Assembly: GCA_003452915.1 (NCBI GenBank)
Contig: DMMZ01000023.1
Location: forward strand, 31,267 to 62,413
Source: Clostridiales bacterium
GTDB taxonomy: Bacteria > Bacillota > Clostridia > Oscillospirales > CAG-382
DNA length: 31,147 bases
Direction of reading: 5' to 3'
Notes under the pieces: model-generated
What the model was told of the DNA's origin: nothing
Database searches by the model: none
What the model saw: only the letters and a program-made list of their open reading frames with translations
Shown: one piece after another, positions 23,401 through 30,221 of the stretch
Position numbering within the stretch: position 1 is the stretch's first letter
Layout: each line of letters starts with the position of its first letter
Translations under genes and position numbers: made by a program

Positions 23401-23437
23401 TTTAAGGCATCGTATACATTTTGGTACGATGCTTAAA
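23401..23437. other. 14-bp dyad near the left edge of the recombinase module
   Basis: TTTAAGGCATCGTA (23401-23414) and TACGATGC-TTAAA (23425-23437) pair around a 10-nt loop with one bulge. It lies 36 nt after the ParB-like stop. It may be that gene's terminator (no T-run) or part of the element's end. The rest of the 23306-23473 gap holds a smaller hairpin near 23331-23353 (GGTaTCCAT/ATGGAcACC) and nothing else I can name. Confidence 0.4.
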
Positions 23438-23473
23438 AGTGATAAATGGAAATAGAGTTATCATGTTCTTTGT

Positions 23474-24376
23474 TTATTCCATATCTTCTTCATTAGTATC
23501 TTCAAAACTCTCTGCTTCATTGAAGTCGCTCGCTTCGTCATTAAGCATATCGTCAGGTGCATCTAATGTCTTGAAAATAGCATGCTCTCGGGAGTGCAGC
23601 TTGTCCATGAATAAACGGTTGCTATTGCTTTTCTTTTTTCCGTTGTATTCCAGCACCATAGCTTCGGCAACGCCCATAGAACCGGGGCGGCGCTCTTTGG
23701 CTGTTCGGACAAGCTGCTTCACCGAAACCGTACCAAGTTTTTCTTTAAACACCTCGTCGTTTAGAGTATCCTCAAAAACGACAATAAGCCTTGTAACGGC
23801 GTTTAAAATATTACCCGAAAAAGAGTTGAGGTCTCCCTCCCATGCTCCGATAATTAATCGAAGAACACGGCTTAAACCATGATATCCGTATTTTATATAA
23901 ATGAACTCAAGGGTTGATACCGCACAGATTACTCCCGCCCCCTTCTTTGTACCGATGTTTAACCCGTAAGATTCCACCAAATCACGAATGATGAGTTGAT
24001 TATCGTTTCCGGCTTCAATGTTTGCCATGAATACCTCGTAAGGATTAAGCGGTTTTACAAATTTCATCTGATTGGCAAAGATATCTGCTTCATGTTCATA
24101 GCTCAAATCATCATAGACCATGCACCACACCGGAGTTTCCCTGGAGCCGGATGTGAGTGCTACGATCTCAATAGTATGCTGACCATTGAAAACATAGTTG
24201 ATACCGTCGCGGCGACTGACCTTAACCGGGTTTATTTGATATAAATTAAAGCTCGCGGCCGCCCGTGCAATATGAGATCGAGATAGATTACGTTGATATT
24301 CTTGATTAGAAACAAGATTCCTTATCGGTATTTGTTCAAAATGAACATTAGGAACATACATCCTAAAATCGTCCAT
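23474..24376 (-). CDS. ParB/Srx-like N-terminal domain protein
   Basis: A 300-aa protein. The N-terminal part (about 15-110) has the ParB-like fold signature: IPIRNLVSNQEYQRNLSRSH, then the loop YVFNGQHTIEIVAL, which corresponds to the phosphate-binding xDGxHR-type motif of ParB/Srx proteins, with Gln-His in place of His-Arg. The rest is helical, ending in a long acidic tail (about 270-300). It resembles the DUF6551-like proteins of phages and integrative elements by memory. GAGGAGGAG precedes its ATG, which touches the stop of the previous gene. A CTP- or DNA-binding role is inferred only. Confidence 0.7.
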   Translation of the reverse strand: MDDFRMYVPNVHFEQIPIRNLVSNQEYQRNLSRSHIARAAASFNLYQINPVKVSRRDGINYVFNGQHTIEIVALTSGSRETPVWCMVYDDLSYEHEADIFANQMKFVKPLNPYEVFMANIEAGNDNQLIIRDLVESYGLNIGTKKGAGVICAVSTLEFIYIKYGYHGLSRVLRLIIGAWEGDLNSFSGNILNAVTRLIVVFEDTLNDEVFKEKLGTVSVKQLVRTAKERRPGSMGVAEAMVLEYNGKKKSNSNRLFMDKLHSREHAIFKTLDAPDDMLNDEASDFNEAESFEDTNEEDME

Positions 24377-25357
24377 TTACTCCTCCTCCTTTATTGCGGA
24401 CAGCATCTTTGATATTGTGTGTTGAAGATCGATGAGTGTTTCCGTAAGTTTATCTTTGGCGTAATTAGAAATCCTGTCAAAATCCGTATTTGTTCGAGTG
24501 CGTTTAATTGAGCTTGCCCATGATGGGATTGTAAGTGTTAGAGCGGTTATCTCAGCATCCGGGTCAAAGGCAGGCATATCCTTTACAGAGGGGTTTGATG
24601 GGGAGGGGTTTGATGGGGAATCGTTTGAACTCGCCTGTCCCATTGTGTTCTGTATTTCTTGTCGTGTGCTGTTATATTGAACAAATGGTTGCTGGCTTCG
24701 CTCAATTCTGCGCCCGACCTTTTTAATTTCATCGGAAGTGAGTAGGGCCAAATCGACTACATTTTTATGAGATATTTTATATCTGCCCGAAAGAATTTTC
24801 GGAACCATTTCAGGTGCTTTTTGACCAATGGTTTCTAAGGCTCGAGTATATATTGCATAATTCAAAACTGTACCACCCGATATTTAATTTTCCTGTGCTA
24901 TACGCTGAGCGGTGACATGACCCGAAGGAGAGGGCTTAGTTTCCTCATTTGAAACACAAGACAATTCAACCTCGGGTTCACCATATTGATTTTTACCTCG
25001 CGTATTTTTAAGACTATGAGCCAGCTTCTCCGATTCATACTGCATACCGATGAGGAACTTCCGTGTTTCCTCTGTAATATTGCGCTTGCCAAGCTGATTG
25101 GCACAAATCCATGCAATGACAGATTCGCGGCACTCAAACTCCATCTCAACAACAGCATAAGGAATTTGATGCCTTATACATAATTCATAACGGTTATGAC
25201 CATCAATAATGAATCCATTCCACGTGATAATGGGATCGCGACAGCCATCTGCCAAAATATTGGCTTCAAGCTGGAGATACTCCTTCTTTTGCAGGGGACG
25301 AATTAAATTTTTAAAGTCCTTGTCGATATTAAGGGTTTGTAAAGCCTTACTTTCCAT
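24377..25357 (-). pseudogene. ParB-like protein split by one ochre codon
   Basis: A 327-codon frame from ATG 25357 (GGGAG 6 nt upstream) to TAA 24377 is interrupted only by TAA at 24884-24886. The first part (157 aa) is a ParB N-terminal domain with the motif GFIIDGHNRYELC (about 47-59) and a helical region ending VTAQRIAQEN. After the stop, the frame resumes with ISGGTVLNYAIYTRALETIGQK and LSGRYKISHKNVVDLALL, a ParB-type helix-turn-helix middle region, then a Ser/Pro-rich repeat and a helical tail. The fit across the stop argues for a single CAA-to-TAA change. A TTG at 24865 could restart translation of the second part. Confidence 0.8.
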
Positions 25358-25368
25358 AAATGTCTCCC

Positions 25369-25743
25369 TTAAATATCGATTTTTTGAAGCGAATCAAGGG
25401 AAAAAACAGCGATTCGTTCAGATTGAATAGCAGCTCCTGTTAAACGATAGGAATTACCCTCGCCCAAACAATCAAATTCTTTACGTAACCTTTCAATGAA
25501 AGGGCGACTGTATATCTCAAAGGAAAAATCCGACTCCATGCGAGTTTGATCAACCCTATGTGTCTGTAAATCGACTTGTTCCTTTTCGACGGCCCGAATC
25601 GCCACCAGTCTGCTATTCATGTTTACAAGAAATTGAATATATTTTGGATCGCCTATTAAATGCAATGATTCCTTATGTACTCGAATACGGAATTTCTTTA
25701 AATCGATTGATATTTGTGTAAACAGGTTAGATGGTTCATTCAT
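25369..25743 (-). CDS. small protein related to the recombinase C-terminal domain
   Basis: A 124-aa protein of unknown function. GGAGG lies 9 nt before the ATG. It has the same ordered landmarks as the C-terminal domain of the large recombinase and the next protein upstream. These are a beta strand with FRIRVHKESL, then PKYIQFLVNMNSRLVAIRAVE, and later a helix plus GEGNSYRLTGAAIQSERIAVFSLD. The spacing is shorter than in the other two and the conserved Trp-Asn pair is missing. It is probably a divergent, shortened copy. It sits between the longer copy and the ParB-like pseudogene. Confidence 0.65.
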   Translation of the reverse strand: MNEPSNLFTQISIDLKKFRIRVHKESLHLIGDPKYIQFLVNMNSRLVAIRAVEKEQVDLQTHRVDQTRMESDFSFEIYSRPFIERLRKEFDCLGEGNSYRLTGAAIQSERIAVFSLDSLQKIDI

Positions 25744-25758
25744 TCGCCTATACCTCCA

Positions 25759-26511
25759 TTATTTGATACTTAGCACTAAAGTTTGTTGCTCTGCAGCAGA
25801 AGCGTTGCCATCCATCTTGGAATTGTCTTTGATTGCATAAATGGCGTAACCGTCAAATATGTTGATTTGCATTGATTGTCGATGTTGATTGAACGGCAAA
25901 CCAAATTGATCCTGCCATTCCGATGGGAATACAGGAGTTTTTGATGTCTTGGGTTTCGCACCTTCAGGAAATGTCCGCTGATACACTTCGGTAGCAGTTA
26001 AATCAAAGGCAATCAGATATTCGCCATTTGCGTGGATGAGCTTTCCGGTAAGTTTATACCGATAGTCCGGATTCCAATTCATAAGCGAAACAATTTTTGC
26101 AAAAAACAATTTGCAAGTTGTTTGCTTAGGTTTACGCTTACCCTTAGCATTGTTGCACCAAAGGAAAGAATCTCTTTCGCCTTCCTCGCAAGGGCGCAGA
26201 GCGAGAATCTTAGTTTTTCGATTGACAAGCACTTGCACATATTCCGTATCAGGGAACTTTGAAAGACAAGCTGTATTCACATAAAACTTGTAGTTATTAA
26301 AAGATACCGACGGTTCATTCAAGTGGGCAAAAAACTCACGCCTAACAACCTGAAATCCATCAAAATCAAAAGCCGCACCCATCTCCAATAACTCATCGTT
26401 CTTAGAAAGAACGGGCGCACCGCCCGATGTTGTAGATTCGATTGACTGAGAATTATCCCTCATACCGTGTGAATCATCTGATTGCATCTGCTGCTCTTTG
26501 TTTTCATTCAT
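25759..26511 (-). CDS. stand-alone homologue of the recombinase C-terminal domain
   Basis: A 250-aa protein. The start is ATG 26511, preceded by AGGAGG and overlapping the recombinase stop by 8 nt (ATGAATGA); a longer reading to 26538 lacks a ribosome-binding site. After a polar N-terminus (1-45) it matches the recombinase's residues 399-634 in order: FDFDGFQVVRREFF / FDLRGFEITRSEFF, YVQVLVNRKTKILALRP / YIELLVNPIERKFAIRP, NWNPDYRYKLTG / GWNTDCKYRIIG, and FPSEWQDQFG / IPEEWASSFG. No catalytic motif is visible. It could be a DNA-binding or directionality partner of the recombinase (inference). Confidence 0.75.
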   Translation of the reverse strand: MNENKEQQMQSDDSHGMRDNSQSIESTTSGGAPVLSKNDELLEMGAAFDFDGFQVVRREFFAHLNEPSVSFNNYKFYVNTACLSKFPDTEYVQVLVNRKTKILALRPCEEGERDSFLWCNNAKGKRKPKQTTCKLFFAKIVSLMNWNPDYRYKLTGKLIHANGEYLIAFDLTATEVYQRTFPEGAKPKTSKTPVFPSEWQDQFGLPFNQHRQSMQINIFDGYAIYAIKDNSKMDGNASAAEQQTLVLSIK

Positions 26512-28408
26512 GACATACCTCCTGTGGTGTGACTCCACTTAGTTCTTGTTTGATGTATTGTTTTAACTCAACAAACTCTGTCACAGCTATCTTTCTGCCG
26601 GTTTTAAAAAGCTGCCCCTCTAAGCGAAGTTTCCAATCATTCTCACTTTGGTTTTCAATGACAGCAAGCGATTGCTCATGCAGATAATATTGCTTCCCAA
26701 AAGAGGAAGCCCATTCCTCTGGAATCGCCCGAATCCGTTTGCCATACGGTGTCAATGGCTGGATTGAAACCTGTCCTTCTTCAGTTGATTCATTTGCGGA
26801 CAAAACATAAGGCTTGAATAATGCTTCTGAGTCAGCGATATCAAAAATATATGCCAATTCCTTGTCCTGCTCATATAGGGAACCAATGATTCGGTATTTG
26901 CAGTCGGTGTTCCAACCAAACAGTGAAAAGAGCGTATTGCTGAACGCAGCTGATGATATATCACGAGGGTAATAGTTCGCATTTGAAACCTTAGATATCA
27001 TTACAGCGTTTCGATTATTCTTATCAGCAGGGCGAATTGCAAATTTTCTTTCAATGGGATTAACAAGCAATTCTATATAATTCTTTTCACTAAACTTTCG
27101 TACACACTCCATACTAAACTTGATTTTCTTGTCTCCAAAAGTCACGGTCGGTCGACGGCTGGAATCAAAAAATTCAGAGCGGGTGATTTCAAACCCACGC
27201 AAGTCGAAATCTCCGGCTCCCACTTCAAGTTGGTAGTCTTCTTCCGTTTCGATAGGGGCAGATTCTTGCTCGGTATCAAGTATGGGATAAACACTTTTGG
27301 CAGCCCCAAAGTATTCGGCCTCTTTAAATCCCGCCCATCGGGGATTAATTGTAACAAAACCTTTCAAGATACCACTGTCAATAACCCGAAGCTCCGGTAA
27401 AATGGACTTGTTTCCAAACTTAGCATTATCAAGCATTCGTTGAACGGCGATGAAATCGTCTCTCGTTATAATCGCTCTGTGATGATTGAAATATCTGCTC
27501 TGCGGACGCTCTCCGCGATTTTTCTTGGTGAGATGATCCCTGTAGTTTGGCGTATAAGTTTTCCGGGTGTACACGTCACCACAGTGCCGTTCATTCCTTA
27601 AAATTTGAACGATACTGCCCGCCGTCCAATTGATATTTCCAAGATAAGAACGACGCCCGAGAGCGATGAAGGCATCAGCAATCTGACCGGTGGAATACCC
27701 GTACAGATACATATAAAAAGCAAGCTTTACTGTGGGGGCCTCCTCTGGATTAATTTCCAATTCGCCATTGGAATCATGAATGTATCCTAAGAGCTTGGGT
27801 GTCAGAGGGATACCGTTATCTAATCTCATACGAAGAGAGGTTTCCATACTTCGGCTTCTTGTATGTGATTCTTCCTCCGCCATAGTAGCCAGAAAAGTCA
27901 GAGCCATCTGAGAATCTTCCTTTAAAGAGAAGATTCTTTCGGATTCAAAGAAAACACCGACCGGAGGTTTTAAAGCTGCCAAATTTCGGACAATGCCGAT
28001 ACAGTCGGTAACATTACGGGCAAAGCGGGATACATTCTTGCAGATGATTATATCAACCTTTCCGAACTTGCATTCGGTAATCATGCGGTTGAACTCATCC
28101 CTGTGTTTGAGTGAAGTGCCGCTTATTCCCTCATCGGCATAAATTTTTACAAGTGTCCAGTTGGGGTGATGCAAGACGAAATCCTCATAGTATTTCTTCT
28201 GTAACTCATAGGAAGTTGTCTGCTTCACATCATCTGTGGAAACACGAACATAGATAGCCACACGCTGATTTATATCGTTGTCGTAGTAATCCGTCTGTTT
28301 CTTTTCAGGAACATACTCATAATTATCAGGATCAATGGTAACCTGCATTCGCCTACGGGTTTTTTCAATATCCTGCTGCTTTTGCAATCGTTTCTGTTTG
28401 TCAATCAT
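26504..28408 (-). CDS. large serine recombinase with unusual C-terminal domain
   Basis: A 634-aa site-specific recombinase. Residues 49-190 form the resolvase domain with the catalytic serine in YVRVSTDD (Ser57), the arginines in NVSRFARN (128 and 131) and the EEESHTRSRSMETSLRMRL helix. A recombinase domain follows (about 200-335, including NWTAGSIVQILRNERHCGDVYTRK). Where most large serine recombinases have a four-Cys zinc ribbon, this one reads SGILKGFVTINPRWAGF without cysteines. Residues 399-634 are the domain shared with the next two genes. Its ATG overlaps the stop of the degenerate paralogue by 8 nt (ATGATTGA). It should integrate, excise or invert DNA; target sites are unknown. Confidence 0.9.
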   Translation of the reverse strand: MIDKQKRLQKQQDIEKTRRRMQVTIDPDNYEYVPEKKQTDYYDNDINQRVAIYVRVSTDDVKQTTSYELQKKYYEDFVLHHPNWTLVKIYADEGISGTSLKHRDEFNRMITECKFGKVDIIICKNVSRFARNVTDCIGIVRNLAALKPPVGVFFESERIFSLKEDSQMALTFLATMAEEESHTRSRSMETSLRMRLDNGIPLTPKLLGYIHDSNGELEINPEEAPTVKLAFYMYLYGYSTGQIADAFIALGRRSYLGNINWTAGSIVQILRNERHCGDVYTRKTYTPNYRDHLTKKNRGERPQSRYFNHHRAIITRDDFIAVQRMLDNAKFGNKSILPELRVIDSGILKGFVTINPRWAGFKEAEYFGAAKSVYPILDTEQESAPIETEEDYQLEVGAGDFDLRGFEITRSEFFDSSRRPTVTFGDKKIKFSMECVRKFSEKNYIELLVNPIERKFAIRPADKNNRNAVMISKVSNANYYPRDISSAAFSNTLFSLFGWNTDCKYRIIGSLYEQDKELAYIFDIADSEALFKPYVLSANESTEEGQVSIQPLTPYGKRIRAIPEEWASSFGKQYYLHEQSLAVIENQSENDWKLRLEGQLFKTGRKIAVTEFVELKQYIKQELSGVTPQEVCHE

Positions 28409-29009
28409 GCAGTATACCCCTCACTTTGTTTTCATCATCGGGAAGTACCTGCCAGTCAGGAGAAGGCAGGAAATATGTGTCTATCAAATCCTCCCGGTAA
28501 TAGTAAGCGAGGGTAAAAATATCTTCTGAGATAAAATAGATACCGATGGGATGATTTTGGGCTGCAAGCAAACGAGCGCAGAGAGTTATCTCATATATCC
28601 TTTTCGATACATTGGAAACCTTCTGCGTGATAATCAAATCCACCTTTCCGTCAAAGCAGTCATTCAACAAACGGATCCATTCAGGCGACGATTCCATATT
28701 GGGCGTCGAGGAACCTTCATCAATATAAAAGTCTACCAGCGTCCAATTCGGGCAAAGATCAATTGTGTCTGTAAACTGCTTTTTGTGATATGAAAGATAA
28801 TCTTCATATTTTGTTTGATTGAAATAGCGAATATAGATTCCAACTTTATATGGCATCTCGGTACTCGGTCTTTCGTGACGAATACTTTGCAACCACTCTT
28901 TATGTTCTGCAATCTTCCTTGATTGCTCGGAATCCTCGCCAAAAATAATAGAGAATTGTGGTGTTTCCGCAATCCCATTCATCTTATTAAATATTTCAAC
29001 TTCATTCAT
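28401..29009 (-). CDS. degenerate serine recombinase paralogue (no catalytic serine)
   Basis: A 202-aa protein. The start is ATG 29009 with GGGGG 8 nt upstream. Residues 54-170 align by eye with the resolvase domain of the neighbouring recombinase: VGIYIRYFNQTKYE with VAIYVRVSTDDVKQ, CPNWTLVDFYIDEGSS with HPNWTLVKIYADEGIS, and GKVDLIITQKVSNVSKRI with GKVDIIICKNVSRFARNV. The catalytic Ser is Phe63, and the two active-site Arg are Asn133 and Lys136. It stops soon after the catalytic domain, with no DNA-binding part. It cannot cut DNA by the known mechanism. It may act as a dimer partner or regulator of the active enzyme (inference). Confidence 0.8.
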   Translation of the reverse strand: MNEVEIFNKMNGIAETPQFSIIFGEDSEQSRKIAEHKEWLQSIRHERPSTEMPYKVGIYIRYFNQTKYEDYLSYHKKQFTDTIDLCPNWTLVDFYIDEGSSTPNMESSPEWIRLLNDCFDGKVDLIITQKVSNVSKRIYEITLCARLLAAQNHPIGIYFISEDIFTLAYYYREDLIDTYFLPSPDWQVLPDDENKVRGILHD

Positions 29010-29046
29010 AGCGATTGCCCCCGAAATAAAATAGTCTCTTAATATC

Positions 29047-29105
29047 TTATCGATATTTGTCGATAAAAGGAATAAACCACGGGTCAAGTATTTGACTCGT
29101 GGTTT
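29047..29105. other. two dyads upstream of the recombinase operon
   Basis: AAACCACGGGTCAA (29074-29087) pairs with TTGACTCGTGGTTT (29092-29105), 14 positions with one wobble and a 4-nt loop. Next to it TTATCGA (29047-29053) faces TCGATAA (29060-29066). They lie between the repressor's terminator and the recombinase operon. They could be a second terminator, operators or part of a recombination site. Confidence 0.5.
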
Positions 29106-29124
29106 ATAAAAGGCAAAATAAATA

Positions 29125-29152
29125 ACAGGTCAGAAACGGTTTTCTAACCTGT
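29125..29152 (-). terminator. terminator of the minus-strand XRE gene
   Basis: On the minus strand ACAGGTTAGAAA pairs with TTTCTGACCTGT (12 bp, one G-U) around a 4-nt loop, followed by TTATTTATTTTG. It begins 6 nt after the XRE stop. Confidence 0.75.
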
Positions 29153-29157
29153 CAAAC

Positions 29158-29517
29158 TTAATATATATTTTTATTTGAGTGCATTGTGGCTTTTAATTCC
29201 TTGACAATTTTGATGATAGCATCTATTTCATCCGGGATACAATCTTCGAGAATTTCTGCGTTCCGATATAAATTATTCACCTCAGGAATGTCAGGACGCA
29301 GTAATACATCAGCGGAAATTTGAAGATCTTCTGCAATTCGGGTGAAAGTGGCAAGCATCATTTTTGATTTACCGAGTTCAATATCACTTACATGAGAAAG
29401 ACCGGTATTCACTTTTACAGATAAATCTGCTTGGGTCATACCTTTTTGAATGCGAATCTTTCTAATCCTTTCCCCGACTTTTTTGTATTCTTCTTTGCTT
29501 TTGTTCTCCGCAATCAC
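29158..29517 (-). CDS. XRE family repressor-like regulator
   Basis: A 119-aa protein with an N-terminal helix-turn-helix: GERIRKIRIQKGMTQADLSV, then VNTGLSHVSDIELGKSKMMLATFTRIAEDL (about 15-70). A helical C-terminal part is probably for dimerisation. The start taken is GTG 29517. The G-rich sequence ahead of it is very close (2-3 nt), so the true start is uncertain. It is divergent from a second XRE gene across a 134-nt region filled with AGGCTATA-type half-sites. It probably controls the element's recombinase operon and itself. Confidence 0.85.
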   Translation of the reverse strand: MIAENKSKEEYKKVGERIRKIRIQKGMTQADLSVKVNTGLSHVSDIELGKSKMMLATFTRIAEDLQISADVLLRPDIPEVNNLYRNAEILEDCIPDEIDAIIKIVKELKATMHSNKNIY

Positions 29518-29529
29518 ACCCCCCGTTTC

Positions 29530-29619
29530 GCCTACAGGCTATATTTTAGTAAAATTATATCGGGTACAGCCTATTAAATATATAGCCCACACAATTAGTT
29601 ATAGCCTGTAGGCTATAAT
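29530..29619. promoter_or_regulatory. shared operator region between divergent XRE genes
   Basis: TATAGCCT-GT-AGGCTATA (29600-29617) is a full palindrome that overlaps the rightward -10 TATAAT (29614-29619). GCCT-AC-AGGC-TATA (29530-29543) is a second site with one full arm, downstream of the leftward -10 (29554-29559). Partial arms occur at 29568-29574 (AGCCTAT) and 29581-29587 (TATAGCC). Confidence 0.7.
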
Positions 29620-29651
29620 GATACCGATAAAATTTTTTGGAGGTATCAACC

Positions 29652-30011
29652 ATGGCACTCAATTACATCTTAATAGGACAAAAGATTAAAGCAATCAGGA
29701 AAAGAAAGGGTCTCTCGCAACTGACTCTCTCTGAACTAATTGACCGTTCCCCAACCTATATCAGCTACATAGAATGTGGAATCAAAAGCATGAGTTTGGG
29801 CACCTTTATCCTTCTCGTCAATGCTCTGAACACCACGGCAGATGAACTTTTAATGGACAATCTTGAAAACACAATAAAAGTTTCCAACCATGAATTTGCC
29901 GCACTTCTTTCAGATTGCAGCGATTATGAAATAAGGATTTTGTTTGACGTAATCACGGCAACAAAAAAGTCTATTCGGGAGAATAGGCATTACATTCGTA
30001 CCCGTCGATAA
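29652..30011 (+). CDS. XRE family regulator
   Basis: A 119-aa protein starting at ATG 29652 (MALNYILIG), 8 nt after GGAGG; an earlier ATG at 29637 lacks a site. The helix-turn-helix is GQKIKAIRKRKGLSQLTLSELIDRSPTYISYIECGIKSMSLGTFILLVNAL (about 9-58). The C-terminal part, SDCSDYEIRILFDVITATKKSI, resembles that of other element-borne XRE proteins. Its promoter is covered by the strongest operator of the intergenic region. With the opposite XRE gene it forms a two-repressor switch-like arrangement. It may drive choice between element states (inference). Confidence 0.85.
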   Translation: MALNYILIGQKIKAIRKRKGLSQLTLSELIDRSPTYISYIECGIKSMSLGTFILLVNALNTTADELLMDNLENTIKVSNHEFAALLSDCSDYEIRILFDVITATKKSIRENRHYIRTRR

Positions 30012-30046
30012 TTATTATATCAATCAAAATTTGCAGGTGCAATCTA

Positions 30047-30072
30047 CCAGAGGTCAAGGAGTAGACCTTTGG
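30047..30072 (+). terminator. weak terminator-like hairpin after XRE gene
   Basis: CCAGAGGTC (30047-30055) pairs with GACCTTTGG (30064-30072), 9 bp with one wobble. No proper T-run follows. The 30012-30221 gap contains this and the RHS terminator, and nothing else I can name. Confidence 0.4.
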
Positions 30073-30135
30073 TTTATGTATGAAAAAATGTTGAAACTGC
30101 ATTACCTTTTGGGTAAGTTATAGAAAAATTGTTAT

Positions 30136-30178
30136 AAACAAAAAACCGCTCATAAAACTTTCGTTTCATAAACGGTTT
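30136..30178 (-). terminator. terminator after the RHS gene
   Basis: On the minus strand AAACCG (30173-30178) pairs with CGGTTT (30143-30148), enclosing an inner 7-bp hairpin, and TTTTTTGTT follows. It sits 44 nt past the RHS stop. Confidence 0.75.
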
Positions 30179-30221
30179 AAGTTGTTGCAATAAGCCAGTT
30201 TGCTGCTGTTTTAGACGATTT

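Larger units (their letters stand above)
23474..30011. mobile_element. putative integrative element with large serine recombinase
   Basis: Seven tightly packed minus-strand genes and a divergent XRE gene lie between debris on the left (IS and M23 fragments) and a truncated RHS gene on the right. The base composition is visibly richer in GC than the flanking chromosome. There is a large serine recombinase, a degenerate paralogue, two ParB-like genes and a repressor pair, but no conjugation, capsid or obvious cargo genes. Ends and attachment sites were not identified, so the limits given are gene limits only. Confidence 0.55.

Noticed and set aside
24561..24640. Tandem repeat as a possible CRISPR or VNTR
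   Set aside because: Only two to three copies of a short Ser/Asn/Pro-coding unit (NPSPSNPS) in the ParB-like frame; no spacers and no dyad repeats. No CRISPR array was found anywhere in the window.
23474..29009. Prophage or conjugative transposon
   Set aside because: No capsid, terminase, lysis, relaxase or type IV secretion genes are present in the window; only recombinase, ParB-like and regulatory genes support a mobile element.
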